NCBI GenBank assembly: GCA_036873135.1
Contig: JAPTYO010000017.1
Coordinates: 13,516,001-13,580,000, forward strand
Length of the DNA: 64,000 nucleotides
Direction of reading: 5' to 3'
Source of the DNA: Clarkia xantiana subsp. parviflora
Taxonomy: Eukaryota > Streptophyta > Magnoliopsida > Myrtales > Onagraceae
Positions 21,379 to 32,221 of the stretch are shown in pieces. The position numbers and the translations under genes are program-made. Every line of letters begins with the position of its first letter. Within the stretch, counting starts at the first letter, position 1. The notes beneath the pieces are model-generated. The model did not search any database and was not told the DNA's origin. It saw nothing but the letters and a program-made list of their open reading frames with translations.

Positions 21379-22454
21379 CCTAAACTTCACGTAGTGGACT
21401 TTGACGAAACATACTCACCACCTGTGCGTAAAATCACAGTGAAGGGCCATTCATGGTCCTGTTTGCAGGTTTCGATTACGAACCTCACCAAATGAGTATA
21501 AAGACTATATTCCTCCTTGGAAACTTGGATGAAGAGATCTACATGGAGCAACCGGAGGGTTTTATTACTCCTGGTTACGAACGTAAAAGTTTGTCAACTC
21601 CATAGGTCCATCTACGGTCTTGAACAGTCGTCTCGGCAATGGTACCGCAAATTCCACGAGGAAATCATAGGAAACGGATTTGTGAATCTTCATGAAAATC
21701 CGTGTGTGTATTATAAGACCTCCGGGTCTGAGTATGTCATCTTAACCTTACGTGTGGATGACATACTTATTGTTGTAAACGACATAAGATTAATGAATAA
21801 GTCAAAGTCCTTGTTGGCATCAGTATTTGAGATGAAAGACATGGGAGAGGCCACGTACATCTTGGGCATCAAAATTGCTAGAGATCGGGCTACCCGTAAA
21901 TTGTGTCTGTCTCAAGAAGCCTATATCAACAAGTTGTTGAAAAGTATTCAGATTACAGTATGCCAAAATCCGTGGAAACGCCAATGTTGTTTGGGTGCGC
22001 ACTGTCAGAACGTGACGGCCCCCAAGAACCTGGCAGAGCATGAATAGATAAAGGGTGCAAGATGTTTTAGCATGGTCAGTAGTTTGTTCTACGCCATGTA
22101 ACGCACCCGTCCAGATATCTGTTACGCTGTATGCCTAGTAGCACGTTTCATATCAGATCCTGGTCATCAACATTTAAAGACTATAAAACGAGGAACTCGT
22201 TATCCGAGAACGTACTGCCGACTACGAACTGTGCTATGAGGGTAGGAAGTTAGAATTGACAGATTACATTGACGCCGACCGTGGTGGCGATCCGGATGAC
22301 CGTAAGTCCACCACAAGGGGACTGTTCCTCCTTGCTAATGTCGTCATTTCATGGACGAGCAAGAAGCAAACCTGAGTCGTGCTGTCCACAATGAAATCGG
22401 AATTCGTATCTCTCTCTAAGAATGCACAGAAAGCGGTCTGGCTTAAAAGGATTC
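21379..22454 (+). pseudogene. Copia RT and start of RNase H (E)
   Basis: Recognisable pieces are DEEIYMEQPEGFITPG, HRSIYGLEQSSRQWYR and FEMKDMGEATYILGIKI, all typical of copia RT, across several frameshifts and stops. The catalytic box at 21751 reads RVDD where RT has YVDD. RNase H begins at about 22085 (RPDICYAV) and includes SWTSKKQ near 22352. The gene is cut at 22454 by B and continues at 40709. Confidence 0.82.
22450..22454. other. Target-site duplication, left (B)
   Basis: GATTC precedes the B LTR; the same five bases follow it at 40704-40708. Confidence 0.9.
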
Positions 22455-22660
22455 TATGAATGAGAATGCGTCATTAATCAACTAGGTATTACAAAGCAAG
22501 TATTACAATATATATACTAGGCAAAACTAGGATCACCAACTAAGGCTATACACTAAACTATGAACCAGGTGTATGCATAGTGAACCAGGTGCATACATAA
22601 TCTAGTGTGTATGCATTGTGTAAGTAGGTGCATACATAGAGTGTAGAATACACTTCTATA
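22455..22660 (-). repeat. 3' LTR of B (left)
   Basis: 206 bp, differing from 40498-40703 at only a few positions. It contains repeated GAACCAGGTG.ATGCAT words. The pol stop codon lies inside it at 22656-22658. Confidence 0.93.
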
Positions 22661-24831
22661 TTCTCCCATCCTTTTCTTCTTCTTCTTTTCCTTCTTGAAA
22701 CACATCCTTGATTCCATAGAGCTTCAATAAGGCAAGATGTTGATTCTTAACTAATTCCTTGGTGAGTAAGTCAGCCATTTGAACTTTTGAAGAAATATGA
22801 TAAACATCAATCATCCCTGAGTTGATATGGTGTCTTGGGAAGTGGCAGTCAAGTTCAATATGCTTTGGTGCGCTCATGGAACATGGGGTTTTTGGAAATC
22901 TTTAAGGCTGCATCACTATCTGTGTAGATTGGGATTGGCAAGGTAACTTGCAATCCAAGTTCCTTGAGGATTCTGTTCACCCAAAGTGCTTCTTGAATAG
23001 CAACCCTCAAGCATCTATATTCAGCTTCAGCACTTGAAAGAGAAATGGTGTCTTGTTTCTTGACCTTCCATCCTATCATAGCTGATCCAAGCTTCACACA
23101 ATATGCACTCACTGACTTTCTACTGAAAGGGCAAGCTGCCCAATCTGAGTCACAAAAGATACTCAACTTGAGAGAATTGTTGGAGGGATAGATCAAACCT
23201 TGACCTGGAGTGCCTTTGATGTATTTAACCACCCTCATTGCTGCTTCATAATGGGACTTCTTGGGCTTGTCCACAAATTGACTAAGCCTTTGAACTGAGA
23301 AACTTATGTCTGGTCTTGTCATGGTAAGATATAGCAATTTACCGATGACCCTTCTATAAGAAGTGGCATCTTCCAAGAGTATGTCATCAGGATTGGAGTT
23401 GGTGGCCTTGTCATTCTCATGTGTGGTGAGCTTGATGTTGAATTCCATTGGAGTTTCAGCTGGCTTAGCAGCCCCTAAGCCTGCATCCTCTATGAGCTCC
23501 ATAGCATACTTCCTTTGATTGATGACAAGGCCTTGTGTTGATCTTGCAACTTCCAAGCCTAAAAAGTATCTCAAGTCTCCCAAATCCTTTAACTTGAAGT
23601 GTGTTTGGAGTGTGCACTTCAATTGATTGATCAGCTTGGCATTTGAACCAGTGATTAGAAGATCATCAACATATATGAGGATGAACACCTTGTCATTACC
23701 TTGTGTCTTTCTAAACAAGGTATGGTCTGAGGCACATTGCTTGTAGCCAGTCTTCAACAATGTTTGGGTGAGCTTGATGTTCCATTGCCTTGATGCTTGT
23801 TTGAGCCCATATAAAGACTTGTTGAGCTTGCATACTTTCTTGGGGAATGCTTCAATGGACCTAGATGGATCATATCCTTGAGGAATGTCCATATATACTT
23901 CCTCAGATAGATCACCTTGGAGGAATGCATTGTTTACATCCATGTGATACAATCCCCCATGATTTGGCAGCTGCCAGTGCCAAGACAATCCTCACAGTGT
24001 CCATCTTGACTACAGGTGAGAATGTCTCATTGAAATCAGTACCTTCCACCTGATTGAATCCTTTGGCAACCAATCTTGCCTTGTATCTTTCAATAGATCC
24101 ATCAGAGTTGTACTTGATTTTGAAGACCCATTTGCAACCAATTGAGGATTTTCGTTGAGGTAGGTCTACTATCTTCCATGTGTTGTTGTCTTGGAGAGCT
24201 TGTATCTCCTCCTTCATAGCCACAATCCAGTTTGGGTCTTTGATGGCTTGCTTGTAAGTGCTTGGTTCTTTAATCTTGTCAATGGCAGTCAAGAAACATT
24301 TGAATTGGGGGCCTAGAGTATCATAAGAGATATATCTTTCCATTCCAAAAGTGGCATTGGAACTAGGCTTGTTTTGAAGAGCAGCAAGCCTTGCACTCCT
24401 CCTTATCTGTGGAGAGTTTCTTTGAGCAAGTCTGAGGCTCCTTCTTATGGAATGAGGTTGTGGGACTTCCTCTACTACTTCCTCTGTTGGTTGGGGAGGT
24501 TGAGAAGAAGAACTTTGTTGAGGAGATGCAAGTTGTTGTGGTGATGCACCTCTTGCTCCTTGTAATGGGACTACCTCTCCTTCTATTGATTGGGGAGGTT
24601 GTGAATGGTCAGTATTAGAAGCATTAGTCTCAATAATGGGAGCATGGCTTGGAGTAAGTTCATCAAGGAGCATTGGCAACTCTGGTGAGGAGTCAAGCAA
24701 GGGTGGCTTGGGTGCCAAGCAAGAAGGTATCAAGGCTCTTAGGGCCTCTTTGGACATGCCAAATGGAAAGATATCTTCATGGAAGAGTACATCTCTTGAA
24801 ACATGAAAGACTGAATCAGAAATATTCATTA
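22656..24831 (-). pseudogene. Copia Pol, RT-RNase H half (B), with two frameshifts
   Basis: Minus strand from the C insertion leftward. A Pro/Ser/Gln-rich linker is followed by the RT start ([20 protein letters not shown]), a frameshift near 23945, then RT motifs [12 protein letters not shown] and YVDDLLITG (catalytic box at 23662-23673) and KDLGDLRYFLGLEV. RNase H follows with FCDSDWAACP, SLSSAEAEYR and an acidic YTDSDAALKI. A one-base insertion near 22872 shifts the frame for the last 70 residues (IELDCHF, ADLLTKEL). The catalytic residues are intact, so the decay is recent. Confidence 0.88.
22661..22672 (-). promoter_or_regulatory. Polypurine tract of B
   Basis: On the minus strand GGATGGGAGAA abuts the LTR, preceded by a long A/G run to about 22695. 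Confidence 0.75.
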
Positions 24832-24836
24832 CAAGG
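24832..24836. other. Target-site duplication, left (C)
   Basis: CAAGG inside the pol gene of B, repeated at 37384-37388. Confidence 0.93.
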
Positions 24837-25152
24837 TGATGGGTTCTGCTATGGCCGTTAGGCCCCTTAACGACAAGGAAACGGCGAACAGGCCCACTGG
24901 TCCCCAAATGAAGGTCAAGATGACCCAGGTGAAGGGTCCCGACGTAGGGAGTCCCGATGATGAAAGGTCTCGACAGAGTCGGTCCCGATAGGTGAGCTGG
25001 AAGCTCCCGATGAGAAGCCTTTAAGTAGGCCCCGATGACGAATCCCTGAGAACGACTGGCCCAGTCACGATGACGAGGGGCCCCGAGCGGTGACACAACA
25101 AGATAACTCTGGAGTCCCCGATGTTAGTCGGGACTCGTTATCAGAGGATAAG

Positions 25153-25290
25153 GCCGAGATACGCGGGGCGTGGCCAAGATACGCGGAACGTGGTTAAGAT
25201 ACACGGAGTGTGGCCAAGATACGCGGGGCGTGGCCGAGATAAGCGAGATCATGGCCTAGATAGGCAGGATCACACCCGAGATACACGGGA
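25153..25290. repeat. 20-bp tandem repeat in C LTR U3
   Basis: Six to seven units of the form GCCAAGATACGCGGGGCGTG lie 55-190 bp upstream of the TATA box. The same block is in the other C LTRs (from 27342 and 36983) and in D (from 56028). Confidence 0.9.
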
Positions 25291-25343
25291 TACGGGCTAA
25301 CCACCCCCAACGGTTCACCAGGTAACTGAGGTGTCTCTTCGTC

Positions 25344-25350
25344 TATAAAA
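25344..25350 (+). promoter_or_regulatory. TATA box of C LTR
   Basis: TATAAAA in the context GTCTATAAAAGGGC, about 210 bp before the LTR end. Confidence 0.8.
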
Positions 25351-25554
25351 GGGCAAGAGGTCACCTCAGATCATTTTACGTTGAAATACCTTACTTGAGA
25401 TTACTGCTTGCCAGTCCATACAAGATACTCATTTAAGCATCGGAGAGGGATTCTGGGTCACCGCCTGGTCTATCCCCTCTTGCAGGATTGCGTGGAGCAA
25501 AGGAGCTAGGATCGCTGTCAAAGTCCGTACCGGAGTTCCACCGTGATCCAACAT

Positions 25555-25570
25555 TGGCGCCGTCTGTGGG
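25555..25570 (+). promoter_or_regulatory. Primer-binding site of C
   Basis: TGGCGCCGTCTGTGGG begins two bases after the 5' LTR. Only the first part fits tRNA-Asp well. Confidence 0.8.
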
Positions 25571-25589
25571 AAGGAAACAAAAAGATGAT

Positions 25590-27050
25590 ATGCCTTCTAC
25601 TCGATCGATGGCGGCTGGCACGCAAAGAAGACAGGGACAATCTGGTGGTTCTCGTCACCCTGCTGCAACAACTCTGAATTCACTACCGGAACAGGAGGAA
25701 AACCAGAACCATCCCGCTGCTGAGCTCTCCCAGACAGGGGGGCATAATGAAGGTCCCGAAGAGATTGCTGCTCAGCACCAGGGCAATAGGGAGCAGGAGG
25801 CTCCCCCAGCTACGGACCTGACGAGGGCTGTGGCAGAAGCCATGCCCATGTTTTTGGCAGCCGTGGAGGCTCTCTTGGATCGGAGAGAGTCTGCGAGGAG
25901 GCGGGAGGAGATGCCCCCGTTAGAAGAAGTGCCCCCACCAGCAGAAATTCGGAACGTACAGGAAGCTCCGCCCCGAGGCCAGGACAGGAGTAGGGTGTCC
26001 ATTCAGCCGGAGAGATTCGTGGTTGATGGGCCAGGACCAGTACAGCACAGGACCATTCCCCTGAATGGTCCCATCACCCCCGATCAGGTGGTAAAGATCG
26101 TGAACATCTGCATGGGAGAGCAGAAGCCGCTGGTATCGGAGCTGAGGGATCGATCTACATATCCATTCGTTCCTCGACTCATAGACACCCTAGCCCCGCC
26201 AGGGCTGGGTATCCCCACTATAAAGGAGTACGATGGTGAAGGAGATCCGGTTCGTCATGTCCAGAAGCACCTCATGGCGTGTCTGGGAAGAGCCCCGAAT
26301 GAAGACATAGTGTGTACGCTGTTCCCGAACACACTTGGTGAAAGAGCCCTGACCTGGTTCTTTAGTCTGCCCCCAGGCTGCATCACTTGCTGGGCAGATA
26401 TGCATGACCGGTTCATTCAGCAGTACCAGGGTCGTAGGCGTTTGCTGAAGAGCGTGAGGTCCCTGACCCAGGTAGTACAGAGGCCCGACGAATCGCTGGC
26501 ACACTATTACCAGCGGTACACTGCCAGTGTGGTGGAGATTGACGAGGAAATCTCAGAGGGCGAAACCATCCGTACATTCATTCGGAACCTAACGGCCCCC
26601 TATGGTTCCGACCTAATGCACAGCCTAGCTGAAAAAGCTGTGTCGAATATGGAGGCACTACAGAAGAGGGTGAAACGGCAAATCGATGTCCAGGAGTCGA
26701 AGATAGCCGCGGGAGAGCTGGAGCCCCAAAATTCGAACAAAGGGAAGCAGTCGGTTAAACCTTTCGACGATCGTAAGTCAAAGGGTAAACCCGAAAGTAG
26801 TCGGAATCGAGGCCGCTCTGATCGGAGGGATGATAGGCGTTCTTCAAGGAAGAATAAGCGGGAGGATCTCGACATTCCTCTCAACTGCTCCATGGCGGAG
26901 GTACTGACGGTCATGGAACAACAAGGTATCTCCAGGTACCCCCCAAAGGAGGATGGAGAATTCTTGGGATCTCGCACGGATCGCTACTGCCGGTTTCACC
27001 GCGCAAATGGTCACGACACCAATCATTGTCGGTTCTGCTATGGCCGTTAG
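25590..27050 (+). CDS. Gag of element C, 3' end replaced by an LTR
   Basis: I start at ATG 25590, the first after the primer-binding site; the frame is open further upstream into the LTR. About 486 residues. The N-terminal third is rich in Gln/Glu/Pro. The capsid domain runs from about 26160 to 26690 (FPNTLGERALTWFFSLP, ETIRTFIRNL). A Lys/Arg-rich tail leads to a C-x2-H-x4-H-x4-C knuckle (CRFHRANGHDTNHC). Directly after it, at 27031, the LTR2 sequence begins and supplies the last few residues and the stop, so protease is no longer in frame with Gag. Confidence 0.85.
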   Translation: MPSTRSMAAGTQRRQGQSGGSRHPAATTLNSLPEQEENQNHPAAELSQTGGHNEGPEEIAAQHQGNREQEAPPATDLTRAVAEAMPMFLAAVEALLDRRESARRREEMPPLEEVPPPAEIRNVQEAPPRGQDRSRVSIQPERFVVDGPGPVQHRTIPLNGPITPDQVVKIVNICMGEQKPLVSELRDRSTYPFVPRLIDTLAPPGLGIPTIKEYDGEGDPVRHVQKHLMACLGRAPNEDIVCTLFPNTLGERALTWFFSLPPGCITCWADMHDRFIQQYQGRRRLLKSVRSLTQVVQRPDESLAHYYQRYTASVVEIDEEISEGETIRTFIRNLTAPYGSDLMHSLAEKAVSNMEALQKRVKRQIDVQESKIAAGELEPQNSNKGKQSVKPFDDRKSKGKPESSRNRGRSDRRDDRRSSRKNKREDLDIPLNCSMAEVLTVMEQQGISRYPPKEDGEFLGSRTDRYCRFHRANGHDTNHCRFCYGR

Positions 27051-27742
27051 GCCCCTTAACGACAAGGAAACGGCGAACAGGCCCACTGGGCCCCAAATGA
27101 AGGTCAAGATGACCCAGGTGAAGGGTCCCGACGTAGGGAGTCCCGATGATGAAAGGTCTCGACAGAGTCGGTCCCGATAGGTGAGCTGGAAGCTCCCGAT
27201 GAGAAGCCTTTAAGTAGGCCCCGATGACGAATCCCTGAGAACGATTGGCCCTGTTACGATGACGAGGGGCCCCGAGCGGTGACACAACAAGATAACTCTA
27301 GAGTCCCCGATGTTAGTCGGGACTCGTTATCAGAGGATAAGGCCGAGATACGCGGGGCGTGGCCAAGATACGCGGAACGTGGTTAATATACACGGAGCGT
27401 GGCCAAGATTCGCGGGGCGTGGCCGAGATAAGCGAGATCATGGCCTAGATAGGCGGGATCACACCCGAGATACACGGGATACGGGCTAACCACCCCCAAC
27501 GGTTCACCAGGTAACTGAGGTGTCTCTTCGTCTATAAAAGGGCAAGAGGTCACCTCTGATCATTTTATGTTGAAATACCTTACTTAAGATTACTGCTTGC
27601 CAGTCCATACAAGATACTCATTTAAGCATCGGAGAGGGATTCTGGGTCACCGCCCGGTCTATCCCCTCTTGCAGGATTGCGTGGAGCAAAGGAGCTAGGA
27701 TCGCTGTCAAAGTCCGTACCGGAGTTCCACCGTGATCCAACA
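27031..27742 (+). repeat. Internal, 5'-truncated LTR of C (LTR2)
   Basis: 712 bp colinear with 24842-25553; the first five bases (TGATG) are missing. It is joined to gag at GTCGG and followed by its own primer-binding site. Confidence 0.93.
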
Positions 27743-27743
27743 T

Positions 27744-27759
27744 TGGCGCCGTCTGTAGG
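27744..27759 (+). promoter_or_regulatory. Second primer-binding site in C, followed by foreign sequence
   Basis: TGGCGCCGTCTGTAGG. The sequence just after it is not the normal leader but a fragment of the antisense gene. Confidence 0.8.
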
Positions 27760-27886
27760 AAGACGGTGCATCCGCGGAAGCTTCAGCACCCGATGGAGCC
27801 CCTGAGCGACCTGCACCTAGAGGACGGGAGGCTTCAGAAATGTAACTAGGGAGTTCATCAGGATTCTTACACCAAACAATACGTTG
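27759..27886 (+). other. Displaced fragment of the antisense gene in C
   Basis: It matches 34145-34266 continued at 34808-34813, that is the antisense gene without the MITE. It contains the empty target CCAAACAAT once, at 27872-27880. The bases that follow (to about 27901) are unassigned. Confidence 0.88.
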
Positions 27887-27901
27887 GATCACGGAACGAC
27901 A

Positions 27902-30900
27902 AGGTACTGACGGTCATGGAACGACAAGGTATCTCCAGGTACCCCCCCCCCCAAAGAAGGATGGAGATTTCTTGGGATCTCGCACGGATCGCTACTGCCG
28001 ATTTCACCACGCAAATGGTCACGACACCAATCATTGTCGGGAGCTGAAGAAAGAGATCGAAAAGCTGATCCAGAAGGGGAAGCTCAAGGAGTTCGTCGGG
28101 GATAAGCGGTGTCGATCCCGCTCTCGGTCCCGATCACGGTCCCGTTCCCGATCCCGCGATCGATCCCGAAAGAAGAAGAGGTTCGATCCGGAGCCGTCCG
28201 GTGCCCGCAAAGAACGACGGGGCACCATTAATGTGATTCATGGAGGATTTGCTGTTGGAGGTGATACCTCGTCCTCTCGGGAGGTTTACGCCTCTAGAAT
28301 TCCTACGGCCGTGGTGCTGGGTAAGAGGTCCCGATCCTGGACCCTGAAGGAAGAGATGGTGATCTCCTTTTCATCGGAGGAACTCATAGGCGTAGAGACT
28401 CCGCACGATGACGCCTTGGTTGTGACCTTGGATGTAGACGGGTACGAGATGAAGCGAATTCTGATCGACGGAGGGAGCTCCTCCGATATTCTATTCATGG
28501 ACGCGCTGGAGGCTATGGGAAAAACGAAGAAAGATCTGAAGGAGGCAAACTTCCCAATGGTCGGGTTCTCTGGCTCTACCTCCTATCCGCTAGGAGTAAT
28601 CACCTTACCAGTGGAGTTTGGTAGTGGGTGGAAATCAGAAAGGAGGAATGTGGAGTTCGTGGTAGTTGATTCCGCGGGGACTTACAAGGCGATTATCGGG
28701 AGAACCACCATCAACCCCCTGATGGCAGTTGCCTCGACAGTACACCAGAAGATGAAGTTCCCGACCGACCACGGAGTCGGAGAGGTCAAGGGCGACCAGG
28801 TAGCTTCCCGAAAATGTTATGTTAATGCCACCTGGAGGAGGAGGCAAGAGGCCATGACTGTCCTCCAGACAGATACAGATCCTAGAGAGGACTTTGGGCG
28901 TCCCGCCCCCGTAGAAGATCTGAAAGAAGTCGAGATCGACGGACCCCAGAGGAAGGTGAAAATCGGGTCTGCTCTGACTGAGGAGACAGCCCTAAAATTG
29001 GTTGAGTTGCTGAAAGAGTTCAAGGAACTGTTTGCCTGGTCCCCGAGCGATATGCCAGGAATCAGCCCCGATGTGATCGTACACGAGCTAAAGATAGACC
29101 CCGCAATCAAGCCTATCACGCAGAAAAGGCGTCCGATGGGCACAGATAAGAAGATCGCGATCCAGCAGGAAGTGGGCAGGTTGCTCGATGCTGGGTTTAT
29201 TAAAGAACTCTGATTCCAGACTTGGGTCGCTGATCCAGTGCTGGTGAAAAAGACTAACGGGAAATGGCGAATGTGTGTGGATTTCCGCGACCTGAACAAG
29301 GCTTGCCCGAAGGACTGTTATCCGCTCCCGAGAATCGACCAGCTGGTGGATGCCACATCGGGACATGAGCTGTTGAGTTTCATGGATGCGTATTCGGGCT
29401 ATAACCAGATCAAGATGGCCAAGGAAGACGCTCCCCACACAGCGTTCTATGCAGACAGTGACATCTATCATTACGATGTCATGCCTTTCGGGTTGATCAA
29501 TGCTGGGGCAACCTACCAGCGGATGGTGAACAAGCTGTTCGGGGATATGCTTGGGGAGACCGTGGAGGCTTACGTAGATGATATGCTGGTGAAGTCCCGA
29601 CAAGCTGAAGATCATGTACGCAACCTAACCCTGGCATTTGAGCGGATGAGGCTTCATCAGGTTCGTTTAAACCCGACGAAATGCGCCTTCGGAGTCCACT
29701 CAGGGAAATTTTTGGGCTTTATGGTGAGCCAGAGAGGAATTGAGGTGAATCCCGAGAAACTGAGGGCGATTGAGGAGATGCAGTCTCTGATAAACCATCG
29801 GGAGGTACAAGTGCTGAATGGCCGACTAGCTGCAATGAATCGCTTCCTGTCCAAAGCCAGCGACCGATCAATGTCGTTTTTTGAAGTCCTGAGGGCCAAC
29901 AAGAAATTTGAGTGGACCACCAAGTGTGAAGAAGCGTTCCAAGCACTTAAGCAGCACCTTCGCACCCTCCCGCCGTTGGCGAAACCGGTTCCAGGCGAGC
30001 CGCTCTATCTTTATTTGGCTGTTTCTGAATTTGCCATTAGCTCTGTGTTAGTAAAGATTGTCGAGGGTAATCAAGTCCTCGTATATTATGTAAGCAAGGC
30101 GTTTGCCAAGTCTGAATTGAATTATCCGGCCGTTGAGAAGTACCTCTTTGCGTTGATTATTACTGCTCGGAAGCTAAGGCCTTATTTCCACGCACACGAG
30201 ATCACTGTGCTGACGAGCCAGCCTTTGAAGCATTTTTTGAACCGACCGGATGCGTCGGGAAGATTAGTGAAATGGGCAGTAGAGCTTAGTGAGTTTCGCA
30301 TACACTTTGCCCCAAGAACGGCCATCAAGGGCTAGGCACTGGCGGATTTCATAGCAGAATCTACAGCCCCCGATCTAGGAGAAGCGGGCCCTGTAGAGGG
30401 GGCAACCATGGAGGTCCCGACAGAAGAACAACCAGAGAGGGCAGAGCAATCAGAACAGCCAAACGAGGAAAATACCTGGGAAATGTACACGGATGGCTCC
30501 TCGAGTTCAGACGGATCAGGAGCGGGCTTTTTGTTAATACCACCGGGGGGAGGTGAGCCGCTCCGATACGCCTTGGCTTTAACATTCAAGGCCACAAACA
30601 ACGAAGCGGAGTATGAAGCTCTTATCACGGGCCTGAAAATTGCTAAAGGCGCTGGAGTCGATCACTTGAGAGTGAAGTGTGACGCCGCTTTAATCGTGAA
30701 TCAGGTTCAAGGGCGATACGAAGCAAGGAGCCCGATAATGAAGAAGTATCTACGCGAGGTACAAGCCCTGAAAGAGAGCTTTAAAAGCTTCGACATCGAG
30801 GCAATCCCGAGGGAGGAAAACGTAGAGGCAGACGCCTTGAGCAAATTTGCCCTGGGGGCACCCTTGGAAGAAGATCGGAAGGTACACTTCTTGGAGAAGG

Positions 30901-32221
30901 TGATCTTATCGACTATCGACCCGACACAGGTGTGTACTATTGAGGCAGGATCGGAGGAGGAGCCCACTTGGATGACCCCGATAGTCGCGTATCTGACTAC
31001 GGGGGCAGTCCCCGATGATAAAGTAGCAGCCGACAGGATAGGTCGGATCACGGCTAATTATGTGATTCTGGACGATCAGCTATACAAGAAGGGCTGGTTC
31101 TCGACCCCGTACTTGAAGTGTGTGGCAGAACCCGACACCAATCGAATCCTGAAGGAGGTGCATGAAGGGGTCGCGGCTTGTCATGAAGGGGCCCGATCCA
31201 TTATGAGGAAAGTGCTGAACTTGGGCTATTATTGGCCTACGATGAGCAAGGAAGCCACGGCGTTGGTCCGATCCTGTGACGCGTGCCAGAGGTACGCCCC
31301 GAGTATTGTGGCTCCGGCCGCTAATCTGACATCCATCAAGAGCGCTTGGCCCTTCGCGCAGTGGGGCATCGACTTGGTGGGACCTCTTCCACAAGCACAA
31401 GGTTAATGTAAGTATTTACTTGTAGCTATCGATTATTTTTCGAAATGGATAGAGGCAAAGGCGTTGGCCAGAACGACGGGGAACCAGATCGTCAAGTTCC
31501 TCCAGACCCATATTGTGTCCAGATATGGGATTCCCAAGGTGGTGATCAGCGACAACGGTCCACCGTTTAACGGCTCTCAGGTGAGGAGTATCTGGAGGAG
31601 TTGAACATCAAGCATCGGACTGCTTCCGTACGCCATGCTCAGACTAATGGCCAGGTGGAATCAGCCAACAAAATCGTGATGGATGGCCTGAAGAAGAGGG
31701 TCTATGCCTTGAAGGGCAAGTGGCTGAACGAACTGGAAAACGTGCTTTGGGCTGTTAGAACAACACCTAAACGATCAACAAGGGAGACTCCGTTTGGCCT
31801 CGTTTATGGCACGGAGGCTGTCGCCCCCGTGGAGGTAGCTGTGGCGTCCCATCGGATGAGATATTACGAGCCTCTGACGAATGATGAGATGAGACGTCTG
31901 GACTTGGACTTGCTTGAAGAGAAGAGGCGGGAAGCCGATGAAGTCCAAGCTCGAATGTGTTTGGCGACGGCCAGGTACTACAATCGGCGAGTAAAGTCCC
32001 GACAATTCTTTGTCGGGGAGCTGGTTTGGCGTCGCAACGAGTTTACCCTTTTGGATCGAATCAACAAGATGTCACCAAAATGGGAAGGACCTTATAAGGC
32101 CGTGGGGATGCGTACAAGTGGTGCCTTAAGTGCTCCAAATGCGTACAAGTTGGAAGACCTCGATGGCAGAACGTTAAAGCATTCTTTTAGTGGCGAACAC
32201 TTGAAGAAACACCATGCTTGA
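27902..32221 (+). pseudogene. Pol of C: knuckle, protease, RT, two RNase H domains, integrase
   Basis: Order: knuckle (27996-28037), Arg-Ser repeat region (28113-28169), protease (IDGGSSSD near 28468), RT from about 29050 with VDFRDLNKACPKD and YVDD at 29571-29582, a Ty3-type RNase H lacking clear acidic residues (about 29920-30330), a second archaeal-type RNase H (YTDGSSSSDGSG, NNEAEYEAL, VKCDAALIVNQ, NVEADALS; about 30480-30860), and integrase with its HHCC zinc region (31160-31290) and D 31371, D 31551, E 31658. Single-frame stops occur at 29211 (TGA), 30333 (TAG) and 31404 (TAA), and a one-base deletion lies near 31583. D has CAG at the counterparts of the last two stops. C also has six extra residues near 32110. 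Confidence 0.9.

Larger units (their letters stand above)
17780..22454 (+). mobile_element. Copia element E, left part (decayed)
   Basis: A plus-strand Ty1/copia element with leader, gag, degraded pol and the first part of RNase H. It is interrupted at 22454 by element B and resumes at 40709. The leader (about 17990-18590) and much of the interior match F (48902-52992) in reverse complement. The 5' LTR is not recognised; A sits at or near its start. Confidence 0.82.
24837..25553 (+). repeat. 5' LTR of C
   Basis: 717 bp. It has a 20-bp tandem repeat in U3 (25153-25290) and a TATA box at 25344. Confidence 0.95.
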
